Below, piece by piece: positions 38,664 to 47,524 of a stretch of DNA of 64,000 nt. Each line of letters starts with the position of its first letter. The stretch's first letter is position 1. Below the pieces are notes generated by a model. That model ran no database searches and was not told the DNA's origin. It worked only from the letters and a program-made list of their open reading frames with translations. The position numbers and the translations under genes are program-made. Source of the stretch: Pseudomonadota bacterium. GTDB taxonomy: Bacteria > Pseudomonadota > Alphaproteobacteria > Acetobacterales > Acetobacteraceae. Location: the NCBI GenBank assembly GCA_021781835.1, contig JAJXWD010000007.1, positions 1 to 64,000 of the forward strand. The letters run 5' to 3'.

Positions 38664-39460
38664 TGGCCGGGCCGACCCGCATTGTGCTGACCCTGCCGGC
38701 GGGCGACCAGGCCTGGCTGCGCATGGCCGCCGATCTGGCCCGGCTGCTCGATGTCGGGCTGCATGGGCTGTTCATCGAGGATCGCGGGCTGCTGGCCTTT
38801 GCCAGCCTGCCCTTCGCGCGCGAGATCAGGCTGCCCACCTATGAGTGGCACGCGCTCTCGCCCGAGCAGATGACCCGCGACCTGCACCAGACGGCCGCCC
38901 TGATGCGCCGGCGGCTGGACGAGGCGGCGCGCAAAGCCGGCGTGCCCAGCAGCTTTGAGACCCTGCCCGGCCCCGAAGCACCACCCCCCTACCGGGTGGG
39001 CGATGTGATCATCGCCGCGCACCCCGGGGCCGCGGTGCGGCGGGTGAGCGTCTCGGCGGCGAAGGGGTGCGAAACCGGCTTTACCCTGCTGGTGCCGCCC
39101 CAGGCACCCGCGCGCGCCAGCGGGCCGTTTGCCGCCCTGGTCACGCCCGATGGCGGGGCGGCGCTCGACATGGCCTGCCGCCTGGCGCTGGCGGCGCGCG
39201 AGGGGCTGATTTTGCTGGGCACCGGCGAGGCGCCCCTGCGCGCCGCCGCCGAGCAGGCCGCCGCCATGGGGGTGGCGCCGGGCCGCATTGTCCGACGGCT
39301 GGTGCCCACCACCAACCGGGCCGAGCTGCTGCGCGCCCTGGCGGGGCTGCGCGAGCGGCTGGTTGTGATGCCCCCGCCCCAGCCGGCCGATGAGGCCTGG
39401 CCACTGGCCATGGCGCTGCATGTGCCGGTGCTGCTGGTTGAGCAGCATTGCGCCATGTGA
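38663..39460 (+). CDS. Usp-like protein of unknown function
   Basis: Protein of 265 residues coupled to the Lon-like gene (TGATG). The start RIVLTLPAGDQAWLRMAADLARLLD followed by GLHGLFIEDRGLLAFASLPFAREI resembles a proteobacterial family related to universal stress proteins; no ATP-binding motif is evident. The end (LHVPVLLVEQH) looks like the last strand of a Usp fold. Function unknown; placed by context in a stress-type cluster. Confidence 0.6.
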   Translation: MAGPTRIVLTLPAGDQAWLRMAADLARLLDVGLHGLFIEDRGLLAFASLPFAREIRLPTYEWHALSPEQMTRDLHQTAALMRRRLDEAARKAGVPSSFETLPGPEAPPPYRVGDVIIAAHPGAAVRRVSVSAAKGCETGFTLLVPPQAPARASGPFAALVTPDGGAALDMACRLALAAREGLILLGTGEAPLRAAAEQAAAMGVAPGRIVRRLVPTTNRAELLRALAGLRERLVVMPPPQPADEAWPLAMALHVPVLLVEQHCAM

Positions 39461-39539
39461 CCCGGGACCAGGCCGTTTTTGTTTGCCGGGCGGCCATTTT
39501 GCGCCAAACTGCCCGCAACCGCACCAACAAGGCCCTGAA

Positions 39540-40409
39540 ATGACCGCCGCCGCGCCTGACATCAAAGCCTTTTTCGACCCAGAGACGTTCACGATCTCCT
39601 ATGTTGTTGCCGACCCGGCGAGCAGGGCGGCGGCGGTGATCGATTCGGTGCTCGATTATGACCCCAAGGCCGGACGCACCCGCACGGAATCGGCCGCGCG
39701 GATTGTGGCTTATGTGCGCGAGCGCGGGCTGCAAGTGGCCTGGCACCTGGAGACCCATGCCCATGCCGACCATCTCTCGGCCGCGCCTTACCTGCAGCGG
39801 CAACTCGGCGGGAGGATTGCCATTGGCGCGCACATAACCGCCGTGCAGGCGGTTTTTGGGCGGGTTTTCAACGCCGAGGCCGGGTTTGCCACCGATGGAC
39901 GGCAATTTGACCATTTATTCACCGATGGCGAGTTGTTCTCCATCGGCGGGCTGACGGCGCGCGTGCTGCACACGCCCGGCCATACGCCGGCTTGCGTGAC
40001 CTATCTGATCGGCGATGCCGGGTTTGTCGGCGATACGCTGTTCATGCCCGATTACGGCACCGCGCGTTGCGATTTTCCGGGCGGGGATGCGGGCGTGCTG
40101 TACCGCTCGATCCGCAAGCTGCTGGAGCTGCCCGGCGGAACGCGGCTGTTTATGTGCCATGACTACCAGCCCGGCGGGCGCGCGCCGCTGTGGGAAACCA
40201 CCGTGGCGGCGGAGCGGGCGGGCAATATTCATGTGCATGAGGGCATCGACGAGGCGGCGTTTGTGGCCATGCGCACGGCGCGCGACAAAACACTGGGCAT
40301 GCCCATGCTGATTTTGCCCGCCGTGCAGGTGAATATGCGCGCCGGGCATTTGCCGCCGCCCGAGGCGAACGGGGTGAGCTATTTGAAAATACCGCTCAAC
40401 ATGCTGTAG
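39540..40409 (+). CDS. metallo-beta-lactamase fold hydrolase, persulfide dioxygenase-like
   Basis: MBL-fold protein of 289 residues with HAHADHLS (metal ligands), VLHTPGHTPACVTYLIGD and the MPDYGTARCDFPGGDAG segment typical of ETHE1/Blh-type persulfide dioxygenases, which oxidise glutathione persulfide to sulfite. No rhodanese domain is fused. It lies between two Usp-like genes. A glyoxalase II-like role is less likely because of the DYGTARCDFPGG motif. Confidence 0.82.
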   Translation: MTAAAPDIKAFFDPETFTISYVVADPASRAAAVIDSVLDYDPKAGRTRTESAARIVAYVRERGLQVAWHLETHAHADHLSAAPYLQRQLGGRIAIGAHITAVQAVFGRVFNAEAGFATDGRQFDHLFTDGELFSIGGLTARVLHTPGHTPACVTYLIGDAGFVGDTLFMPDYGTARCDFPGGDAGVLYRSIRKLLELPGGTRLFMCHDYQPGGRAPLWETTVAAERAGNIHVHEGIDEAAFVAMRTARDKTLGMPMLILPAVQVNMRAGHLPPPEANGVSYLKIPLNML

Positions 40410-40436
40410 CGGGCCGGAAACGGGGAGGAACGTGAC

Positions 40437-41252
40437 ATGACCAATGTGGTGCTGGCGCTGCTGACCCGCCCACAAGGCGCGCCCACGGTGCTGGCCGCCG
40501 CCGCGCGGCTGGCGGCCTTGACGGGCGGGGCGCGGATTGAGGCGCTGACCATGCGCACACCGCCGCTCGCCACCATTTTGGTGACCGAGGAGGTGCTGAC
40601 AGAGGCGCAGGAGCGCCAGATCCGGGCCGCCGAACAGGCCCGCGCCGCCGCGCTGCATGATATTTTCACGCGTTGGGTGGCCAGCCAGCCCGGCGCCAAC
40701 GCCCCGCGCTGGCTGGACGAGGAGGGCTTGGCGGCGACGCTGGTGAAGCAATGGGGGGAGCGGGCGGATTATATCGTCATCGGTCAGCCGCCGCCCCATG
40801 CCACCCGCCCCGAGCACGATGCCCTGCACAGCGCGCTGTTTGAGTGCGCGCGCCCGGTGCTGCTGGTGCCACCCCAGGCGGACACCGCGTTTGGCGCGCG
40901 GGTGGCCGTGGCGTGGCGCGAGGATAAATTCACCCTGCGCGCGGTGATGGCGGCGCTGCGCTGCATTCCCGCAACCGCCGCCCTTCATGTGCTCATGGGC
41001 CGCCGGGCGGGCGCGGCCGCGCCCGCGATTCCCGCCGTGCTGCTTGAGCATGGCATGGCGGTGACCGGCCATGAGTTGGCGCTGGGGGCGGATGTCTTCG
41101 GCGCCCAGCTGCTGGCCAAGGCCCATGAGCTGAACGCCGATCTGCTGGTGATGGGGGCTTATGTGCATAATGCCTGGCGCGCCCTGCTGTTTGGCGGCGT
41201 GACCCGCTACATGCTCGCCCATGCCGACCTGCCGGTGCTGCTGCGCCACTGA
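40437..41252 (+). CDS. universal stress protein UspA family
   Basis: Protein of 271 residues. The C-terminal half ends with the Usp signature LNADLLVMGAYVHNAWRALLFGGVTRYMLAHADLPVLLRH (in segments), although the second Gly of the G-2x-G-9x-G ATP motif is not present. The N-terminal half may be a second, diverged Usp repeat. GGGGAGGAA precedes the ATG. It is the last gene of the Lon-like cluster and converges on gshB. Confidence 0.82.
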   Translation: MTNVVLALLTRPQGAPTVLAAAARLAALTGGARIEALTMRTPPLATILVTEEVLTEAQERQIRAAEQARAAALHDIFTRWVASQPGANAPRWLDEEGLAATLVKQWGERADYIVIGQPPPHATRPEHDALHSALFECARPVLLVPPQADTAFGARVAVAWREDKFTLRAVMAALRCIPATAALHVLMGRRAGAAAPAIPAVLLEHGMAVTGHELALGADVFGAQLLAKAHELNADLLVMGAYVHNAWRALLFGGVTRYMLAHADLPVLLRH

Positions 41253-41270
41253 CGGGCAAAGCAGGCGGCC

Positions 41271-42215
41271 TCAGCCTCTTTTCGCCTCGATCGCGTCCCA
41301 GATGGAGGCCGCCAGATTGACGCCGTCAAAGCGCGCGATCTGCTGCAGGCCGGTCGGCGAGGTGACGTTGATTTCGGTGAGGTAATCACCAATCACGTCG
41401 ATGCCCGTGAAGATCAGCCCCTGGGCGCGCAGGGTCGGGCCGATGGCCTCGCAGATCTCGCGCTCGCGGGGGGTGAGCTTGGTGGGCTCGGGCCGCCCGC
41501 CCGCATGCATGTTGGAGCGCGAATCGCCCGCCGCCGGCACACGGTTGAGCGCGCCCAGCGCCTCGCCATCGACCAGGATGATGCGCTTGTCGCCCGCCCG
41601 CACGGCGGGCTCGTAACGCTGCACCATCAACGGCTCGCGCGAGGCGGCGAAGAACATGTCGAGCAGGGAACCGAGATTTTCATCGTCGGGCTTGATGCGA
41701 AACACCCCGATGCCGCCATTGCCAAACAGCGGCTTGACGATGATGTCTTGATGCCTGGCGCGGAATTCGCGGATCGCCGCCCGGTCCCAGGTGACCAGGG
41801 TGGGGGGCATCAGCGCGGGGAAATGCGTGACCAGCAGCTTCTCGGGTGCGTTGCGCACGGATTTGGGATCGTTCACCACCAATGTGTGGGGGTGGATATG
41901 CTCGAGCAGATGGGTCGCGGTGATATAGGCCATGTCGAAGGGCGGATCCTGGCGCATCAGCACCACATCCATGGCCGCGAGGTCGGTGATCTCCTCGGCG
42001 CCGAATTCATGGTGGGCGCCGGGCACGGGCTTGACCCGCACCGGCTTGACCCGCGCCTTGAGCGCCGCGCCATCCAGCCACATATGCGGCACTTCATAGT
42101 AAAACAGGCTGTGGCCGCGGTGCTGGGCTTCCAGCATCAGGGCGAAGGTCGAGTCGGCGGTGATGTCGATGGCGTGCAGAGGGTCCATCTGCACCGCGAC
42201 CTTGAGTGAGGACAT
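41271..42215 (-). CDS. gshB: glutathione synthetase
   Basis: ATP-grasp ligase that adds glycine to gamma-glutamylcysteine, 314 residues (E. coli 316). Family motifs are [68 protein letters not shown] and [17 protein letters not shown]. It is a single gene on the minus strand. Confidence 0.97.
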   Translation of the reverse strand: MSSLKVAVQMDPLHAIDITADSTFALMLEAQHRGHSLFYYEVPHMWLDGAALKARVKPVRVKPVPGAHHEFGAEEITDLAAMDVVLMRQDPPFDMAYITATHLLEHIHPHTLVVNDPKSVRNAPEKLLVTHFPALMPPTLVTWDRAAIREFRARHQDIIVKPLFGNGGIGVFRIKPDDENLGSLLDMFFAASREPLMVQRYEPAVRAGDKRIILVDGEALGALNRVPAAGDSRSNMHAGGRPEPTKLTPREREICEAIGPTLRAQGLIFTGIDVIGDYLTEINVTSPTGLQQIARFDGVNLAASIWDAIEAKRG

Positions 42216-42287
42216 GCGTAGCTCCCGTTATCCGGGGCCACCTTACCAGCTGGGGGCGGGAGGCTCCAGTATCGGCCGGGGCGGCGC

Positions 42288-42689
42288 TCAGTCGTAGGAG
42301 GTGACGGGCCGGACCGCCAGGGCGGCCGCGGTGGTGGGCGGGCGCTGGAAACTCTCGACGCAGGCTTGCGGATCGGCGCCGTCGGGCACCACAGAGGTCA
42401 CGCGGGGCGTGCCCGCGGCATCGGGGTAGAGAAACAGATCCATGCCGCAGGTGGCGGAATGATAGAGCCAGACCTGGGCCGGACCATCGACACGCAGCAA
42501 GGTCGGCGGGCCGAAATCGGCATTGATGACGGCCGGCGTCGCCCCCGAGAGCGCCGCTATGTTTACCGGGGCCATGTTGCCGGCGGTGGCATCGCCGCCA
42601 GAGGCGCAAGCCGCCAGCCCAACCAGCCCCGAACACGCCAGAACAATACGCAAAACAGCAGGCAAGGCCATGAACAAACCCAAACGCAC
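42288..42689 (-). CDS. small predicted lipoprotein, unknown function
   Basis: Protein of 133 residues with a hydrophobic leader (AVLRIVLACSGLVGLAAC) ending in a lipobox. The mature part contains FGPPTLLRVDGPAQVWLYHS and two Cys that could form a disulfide, resembling SmpA/BamE-like or 'outer-membrane assembly' small lipoproteins only loosely. Met7 is an alternative start. It lies 72 nt before gshB on the same strand. Confidence 0.72.
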   Translation of the reverse strand: MRLGLFMALPAVLRIVLACSGLVGLAACASGGDATAGNMAPVNIAALSGATPAVINADFGPPTLLRVDGPAQVWLYHSATCGMDLFLYPDAAGTPRVTSVVPDGADPQACVESFQRPPTTAAALAVRPVTSYD

Positions 42690-42862
42690 AGCGGACGCGG
42701 CTTTATAACAAGCCGTTTAAATTTGACCATGGGGAAACGGGCCGCGAAGGGCTGGAATCGGCCGTCTGATGAAAAAATTAATCTGTCACAATCCCTTCAA
42801 GGCACCGCCTTAATGCTGCCTTGGTTGGGCGAGAAAACATCTCTCATGGACGGTTCGTCCAG

Positions 42863-42883
42863 ATGAAAAAAATTCGGAGTTAG
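42863..42883 (+). promoter_or_regulatory. possible six-codon leader peptide
   Basis: An ATG-initiated mini-frame reads MKKIRS and stops five bases before the ATG of the 54-residue protein. A 6-bp inverted repeat (TGGACG/CGTCCA) lies just upstream. The closeness allows translational coupling, but chance is likely. Confidence 0.2.
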
Positions 42884-42888
42884 CCCCA

Positions 42889-43053
42889 ATGCCTGTCAAC
42901 ATGCTGAAAACCGAAGCCGAGCTGCGCACCGCCGTGATCGACCGGCTGATCGCCGCGTCGTTGCAGGACGGCAAGCCCGCCCGGGAAGCCACCCTCGCCC
43001 GCTGGCGCGCGCTGAGCCTCGATAAGCTCGCCGCCGACAGCCACAAGGCCTGA
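42889..43053 (+). CDS. 54-residue helical protein, unknown function
   Basis: Short frame of 55 codons from ATG to TGA, with a GGAG about 12 nt upstream. The protein starts MPVNMLKTEAELRTAVID and looks like two amphipathic helices rich in Ala, Leu, Arg and Lys (LIAASLQDGKPAREATLARW). It uses GC-rich third positions (gcc, ctg, cgc) as the neighbouring genes do, which supports coding. It stands alone, 142 nt before msrB. Confidence 0.6.
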   Translation: MPVNMLKTEAELRTAVIDRLIAASLQDGKPAREATLARWRALSLDKLAADSHKA

Positions 43054-43194
43054 CCCACACCGCCCGGCGCACCCAAACCACATCGCGCCGAGCCGCAAGC
43101 CCCCGCCCGCGCGACGGGGGCCGCTTGTCTCCCCCCCCCTTTGGTTTCCCAATCGCCACGCTTATATTTGGCCAGAACCGCCAAGGAGAGCGAT

Positions 43195-43599
43195 ATGAGC
43201 GGGGAAGCTTTTCCCTTTACACTGAGCGACGCCGAATGGCGCTCACGGCTGAGCCCGGAGCAATATGCCATTTTACGCGGCCACGCGACCGAACGGCCGG
43301 GCAGCTGTGCGCTCAATGACGAAAAACGACCGGGACGGTTTTACTGCGCGGGATGCGGGCAGGTGCTGTTTGTCTCGGGCGGAAAATTTGACAGCGGCAC
43401 AGGCTGGCCGAGCTTTACCACCCCCGAGGATGGCGCGATCGGCGAGACCGTGGACCGCAGCCATGGCATGGTGCGCACCGAAGTGCATTGTGCCACGTGC
43501 GGCGGCCATCTGGGCCATGTCTTCCCCGATGGCCCGCCTCCCACCGGGCTGCGCTATTGCATCAACGGCATCGTGCTGCGGTTTGAGCCGGCGGGCTGA
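43195..43599 (+). CDS. msrB: peptide-methionine (R)-S-oxide reductase
   Basis: Repairs oxidised methionine (R-form) in proteins. The protein has 134 residues. Zinc ligands are C51, C54, C99 and C102; the catalytic Cys is C122 in RYCINGIVLRF, and C38 (GSCALND) could be the resolving Cys. GTGWPSF is the family signature. AAGGAG lies before the ATG. A bidirectional terminator follows. Confidence 0.96.
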   Translation: MSGEAFPFTLSDAEWRSRLSPEQYAILRGHATERPGSCALNDEKRPGRFYCAGCGQVLFVSGGKFDSGTGWPSFTTPEDGAIGETVDRSHGMVRTEVHCATCGGHLGHVFPDGPPPTGLRYCINGIVLRFEPAG

Positions 43600-43609
43600 G
43601 CGGACATAA

Positions 43610-43639
43610 AAAAACCGCCCTGGAAACAGGGCGGTTTTT
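43610..43639. terminator. bidirectional terminator between msrB and surface-protein gene
   Basis: AAAAACCGCCCT and AGGGCGGTTTTT form a perfect 12-bp stem with a 6-nt loop. The A-run on one side and T-run on the other allow termination from both convergent genes. It lies 10 nt after the msrB stop and 22 nt after the stop of the minus-strand gene. Confidence 0.92.
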
Positions 43640-43661
43640 CTGAGCCGTGATGGTCGGCCGG

Positions 43662-45311
43662 TTAGACGTAGGTGGCCATGGTGCCATTATACTGCAGGGT
43701 GATGTGCGAGGTGCTGACGCCCTTGAGCGTGACCACCGTGCCATCCGAGAGCCAAAGCTGCGAGCTGTTGCTGCCATAGGCCGAGACCGCCGAGATGGAT
43801 ACCGTGGTCGAACCCGCGGTGCCCGTGCTGTTCGTCACCAGGAAGGAGCTGTTGGCCCCGAAATCGGTGATGGTGAAGGTCGAGCCGGCGGTCTGGGAGG
43901 CCGTCTCGAAGCGGTAGGTGTTGGTCGCGCCGGTGACCGTGGAGCCGGTGAGCGTTTCCGCCTGCGCGTTGCCGATGAAGAAGATCTGCGAACCCGACCC
44001 ATCGGTCGACGCCATGCCGCCCGCGGCCTCGTTCCAGGCCAGGGTCTGGCCGTTATAGGTGCCGATATTGAAATCATTGGCGCCCGTGGTGCTCGACGCC
44101 AGCAGCTTCTCGCCGGTACCGGGGCCGCCCCACAGCTGGTTGGTACCCGTGCCGCCCGTGGCGTACAGCGTATCGTTGCTGCCGCCCGCATAAAGGGTGA
44201 CGGCGCCACCGGCAACGCTTGAGGTATCCGTCGGCACGCCGGCGACGCTGGCGGCGGTCGAGTCGTAGATGCCACCCACCAGCAGCGAATTGCCGCCCGC
44301 GCCGGCGACATACTGGCCACCAGCGGCGCCGCCATACACGGTCACCGAGTTGTGCGAGTTATGGAGCGTGCCGCCGATGATGAAGCTCGAGTAAAGCACG
44401 CTGCCAGCAACGCTGGAGTTGTTGATGAAGAACAGCGACGAACCGGAGTCGGGCTCGAAGAAGACGTACGAGTTGGCGCCGCCGGACGCGCTCACCGTCG
44501 CGTTCATCGACTCGCCGACCTGGAAATTATCCGTGGTGCCCGTGCCGCTTTCGTTGATGATGGCCGAGGTGGTGGCCGCGCCCATGACCGAGATGTTTTC
44601 CGACCCGGTGGCGTTCACAACCGCCGTGACGGTGGTGTTCTGGTTGTTGAGGTAAACATTGTCGGTGCCGTTGGCGTTCACGGTGCCGTTGAAATCATAC
44701 AGGCGGATATTGTCCGTGCCGTCGGACGTGACCACCGGGCGCACCGAGCTGGCGTAATTGCCGCTGGACAGGCCGTTGCCGCTGTTATTGACCACCACCG
44801 TGTCGGTGCCCGAGGCCCAGATGCTGCCCGAGAAATCGGTCATGTTCAGCGTGTCCTGGCCGCCCGCGGCATAGACGCTGCCCGCGCCATTGGCGACGGA
44901 ATAGAACACGTTGGACTGGCTGCCAAGCAAGGCGAACTTGGTGCTGGACTGGCCTTGCACGGTCTCCTGACCCGGGGCCTGCACCACAAAATCGGTCACG
45001 CCGGCGGCGACGGTGTAGGCACCCGAGACCGAGCCGGTGCTGACCGCGCCGGTGGAGTCGCGGTTGCTCAGCTCTTCGAAGCTGCCCACGGCGCCCGCCT
45101 GGACGGTGGAGAAGCTCGACCCGTCAATGATGTTGTTGTTTTGAAAGTCGTAGGTTCCGCCGTGAATGCTCGTCGAAAGCGACGACAGATAGGCCTGCAG
45201 GGCCTCATTCAGGGAGCCGGACGTTGTGGCCGAGCCCGAAAATGACGAAGGAACCGAAACGACCCCCGTAATCGCGTTAAACGCGCTACCAACTGTTAAT
45301 GAAGTCGCCAT
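43662..45311 (-). CDS. large Gly/Ser/Thr/Asn-rich surface-type beta protein
   Basis: Protein of 549 residues dominated by Gly, Ser, Thr, Asn, Ala and Val, with no Cys and very few Lys. Short beta-repeat-like blocks recur (for example GTDNIRLYDF and GTDNVYLNNQ; GGSNDTLYATGG; GGQDTLNMTD), similar to the repeats of RTX and S-layer-like proteins but without a clear calcium nonapeptide series. There is no N-terminal signal peptide; the C-terminus (DGTVVTLKGVSTSHITLQYNG) resembles type I secretion ends. No ABC exporter is nearby. A role as secreted surface, S-layer or adhesin protein is inference. Confidence 0.75.
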   Translation of the reverse strand: MATSLTVGSAFNAITGVVSVPSSFSGSATTSGSLNEALQAYLSSLSTSIHGGTYDFQNNNIIDGSSFSTVQAGAVGSFEELSNRDSTGAVSTGSVSGAYTVAAGVTDFVVQAPGQETVQGQSSTKFALLGSQSNVFYSVANGAGSVYAAGGQDTLNMTDFSGSIWASGTDTVVVNNSGNGLSSGNYASSVRPVVTSDGTDNIRLYDFNGTVNANGTDNVYLNNQNTTVTAVVNATGSENISVMGAATTSAIINESGTGTTDNFQVGESMNATVSASGGANSYVFFEPDSGSSLFFINNSSVAGSVLYSSFIIGGTLHNSHNSVTVYGGAAGGQYVAGAGGNSLLVGGIYDSTAASVAGVPTDTSSVAGGAVTLYAGGSNDTLYATGGTGTNQLWGGPGTGEKLLASSTTGANDFNIGTYNGQTLAWNEAAGGMASTDGSGSQIFFIGNAQAETLTGSTVTGATNTYRFETASQTAGSTFTITDFGANSSFLVTNSTGTAGSTTVSISAVSAYGSNSSQLWLSDGTVVTLKGVSTSHITLQYNGTMATYV

Positions 45312-45718
45312 CCCATCACCCCTGTCACATTAGCACCGTATCGTTACGGTCTTTAGCGCTGCACTGCGGCACAAGCAAGGGAAAACCCCTCAACGATTTA
45401 TAAAAATCTCGTGACTATCCCCAGAAAAACGGAGAAAAAACCAGAGTTAGTATCATTTTTAGATGAAAATAGCAAAAATAACACAGCCTCACCTAAGGAA
45501 TTTTAAAATAATATGAATAACATCCTATTTATTTATGTTTTATTCATTATATATTAGGTCAACACAGACGTTTAATAACATCCCTCACGTACCCGAGACC
45601 GCGCCTCCGGGAAACATGATGTTGCCATCGGAAACTTTCCCGATCGTATAGAACTGGCCCCGCCCCCGTGGGCGATGGCGGCAATTTTACTTTTTAGACG
45701 GAATTTATTTCCGTTCCC
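45312..45718. other. 407-nt gene-free, AT-rich region before the surface-protein gene
   Basis: No gene was found. The middle (about 45412-45590) is strikingly AT-rich compared with the window. An ACCGTA/TACGGT hairpin (45335-45350) lies 24 nt before the ATG of the surface-protein gene, in its leader. An ACGGAA/TTCCGT inverted repeat (45698-45714) lies just after the ClC stop. The region probably holds the promoter of the surface-protein gene; boxes could not be fixed. Confidence 0.6.
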
Positions 45719-47482
45719 TCACGCGCCCGAGATCTCGCGGTGCCGGCGGTCGAGTTCCTCGCTGTAGCGCCGCAAAGCGTGCTGCTCGGTCACCAGCCCC
45801 AGAACCTTCAGACCCTCGGCATCCTCAACCACCGCCAGCGCGTCGGCCGCCGCTTGTTCAAAAGCATCGAGCGCCTCGCGTACATTCATGCCCGGCACCA
45901 GAAACCGCCCCTGATGGTGCATCAGATCCGCGACCTTGCGGCCCTCGCCGGTCGCCACCGCAGCCTCGGGCGGGTAGATCATGCCGGCATAACGCTCCTG
46001 CGCGTCCACCACGATCACCCGCGCCAGCGCGCCGGCGGGCACTTCGCGGCGGAAATCGGCCAGGCTCATCTCGGCCTGCACGATCTTGGGGGCGCTGCGC
46101 ATCATGCGCCCGACCGTCAGCGTCCGCACCCAGCCAATATCGACACCCGAGCGGATGGGCGCCCCGCGCAGATGAAAGCGCCAGGTGGTGAACGAATAGC
46201 CGAACAGCCGCCTGGTGGTGAGGGTGGCGGCAATGGCGGCCGCCAGCACGGCCATGGTGGCGGTGAAATTGCGGGTGGATTCGAGCGCCAGAAAGGTCAT
46301 GGTCATTGGCCCGCCGACCACAGAGGCGGCCAGGCCGCTCATGCCCACCACGGCAAACAGCCCGGGCGGCAGAGGGGGCATGAAGGGTATCACCCCCAGC
46401 AGCCCGGCAAACACCTTGCCCAGCAGCGCCCCCAGAAACAGCGAGGCGAAGAACAGGCCACCGCGAAACCCGGCGCCGATGGACACCGCCGAGGCCGAAG
46501 CCTTGATGACAAAAAACCCCAGCACCACGAAAAACGGAAAACTGACATTTATATAAGCGTGCAAGGCCGAGTGGCCCGACGACATGGCCTTGGGCGTGAT
46601 GCAGCCCAGTGCCCCCACCACCAGCCCGGCCAAGGCAGGGCGCGCCCAGGGGGGAATGCCGGAGGCGCGGAAGCCCGCCTCGATGAGCGTTGCCCCGCGC
46701 ATGATGACAATGCCCGCCAGACCGCACACCACGCCCAGCACCAAAATGAGCACATAGGCCAAATCGGGGATGGTCTGCGGCAAGGTGACGCTGAGCGGCG
46801 GCGTGCCGAACCCCAGGGCCTGCACCGTGAGCGTGCCCGCCAGCGCCGCGATCACGACATAAGGCAGGCTGGCCATGGTATAGACGCCCATGACCAGCTC
46901 GATGCCATAAAACGCCCCGCATAGCGGCGCGTTGAACGCCCCGCCAATGGCCGCCGCCGCCCCGCACCCCACCAGCACGCGCAGATCATTGCGGCGCAGG
47001 CGCAGCGCCTGGCCGAGCTTGGAGGCAAGGCCAGCACCAAACTGGGCGTAGCCCGCCTCCATGCCCACCGAGGCACCGACCCCGTTGGAGAGCATGGTCT
47101 GGGCCGTCACCAAAATCGAGTCTGTGAGCGACATGCGCCCGCCATACAGCGCGTTGGCCTCGATCGGGTCGACCGGCACGCGCGGGCGGAAGCGGCTGAG
47201 CACCGCCATGGCCAGCCCCAGCACCAGCCCGCCGCAGCCCGGCACCAGCAGCAGCCGCAGCCACGGCAAATGAGACGCCTCCGAGATGCCCCCGCCCGGC
47301 GGCAATAAAAACAGATGGCCATGCATCAGGCCGGTGATGGCATTGACCGCCGCCACGCCGCAGCCCGCCGCCATGCCCACGCCAGCCGCCAGCACCGCCA
47401 GCCAGGCTTCATCCGCCCGGGCCAGCGCGCGCAATCTCTGCACGGCCTGGCTCCAGGCCGAGTCGGGGAGGGCTTCGCTCAT
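45719..47482 (-). CDS. ClC-family channel/transporter with C-terminal CBS domains
   Basis: Membrane protein of 587 residues: about ten hydrophobic segments in residues 25-425, then a cytosolic CBS pair (about 440-575). The ClC fold is recognisable, but signature motifs differ: GREGP becomes GMEAG (gating Glu kept), the GSGIP segment is not recognisable, and GxFxP reads GGLFFA. Anion selectivity may therefore differ from chloride. It is divergent from rsmA with a 42-nt gap. Confidence 0.85.
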   Translation of the reverse strand: MSEALPDSAWSQAVQRLRALARADEAWLAVLAAGVGMAAGCGVAAVNAITGLMHGHLFLLPPGGGISEASHLPWLRLLLVPGCGGLVLGLAMAVLSRFRPRVPVDPIEANALYGGRMSLTDSILVTAQTMLSNGVGASVGMEAGYAQFGAGLASKLGQALRLRRNDLRVLVGCGAAAAIGGAFNAPLCGAFYGIELVMGVYTMASLPYVVIAALAGTLTVQALGFGTPPLSVTLPQTIPDLAYVLILVLGVVCGLAGIVIMRGATLIEAGFRASGIPPWARPALAGLVVGALGCITPKAMSSGHSALHAYINVSFPFFVVLGFFVIKASASAVSIGAGFRGGLFFASLFLGALLGKVFAGLLGVIPFMPPLPPGLFAVVGMSGLAASVVGGPMTMTFLALESTRNFTATMAVLAAAIAATLTTRRLFGYSFTTWRFHLRGAPIRSGVDIGWVRTLTVGRMMRSAPKIVQAEMSLADFRREVPAGALARVIVVDAQERYAGMIYPPEAAVATGEGRKVADLMHHQGRFLVPGMNVREALDAFEQAAADALAVVEDAEGLKVLGLVTEQHALRRYSEELDRRHREISGA

Positions 47483-47524
47483 GGGCGCATTGTTGCCACG
47501 CCCGACAATGCGCTAACAAGCGCC

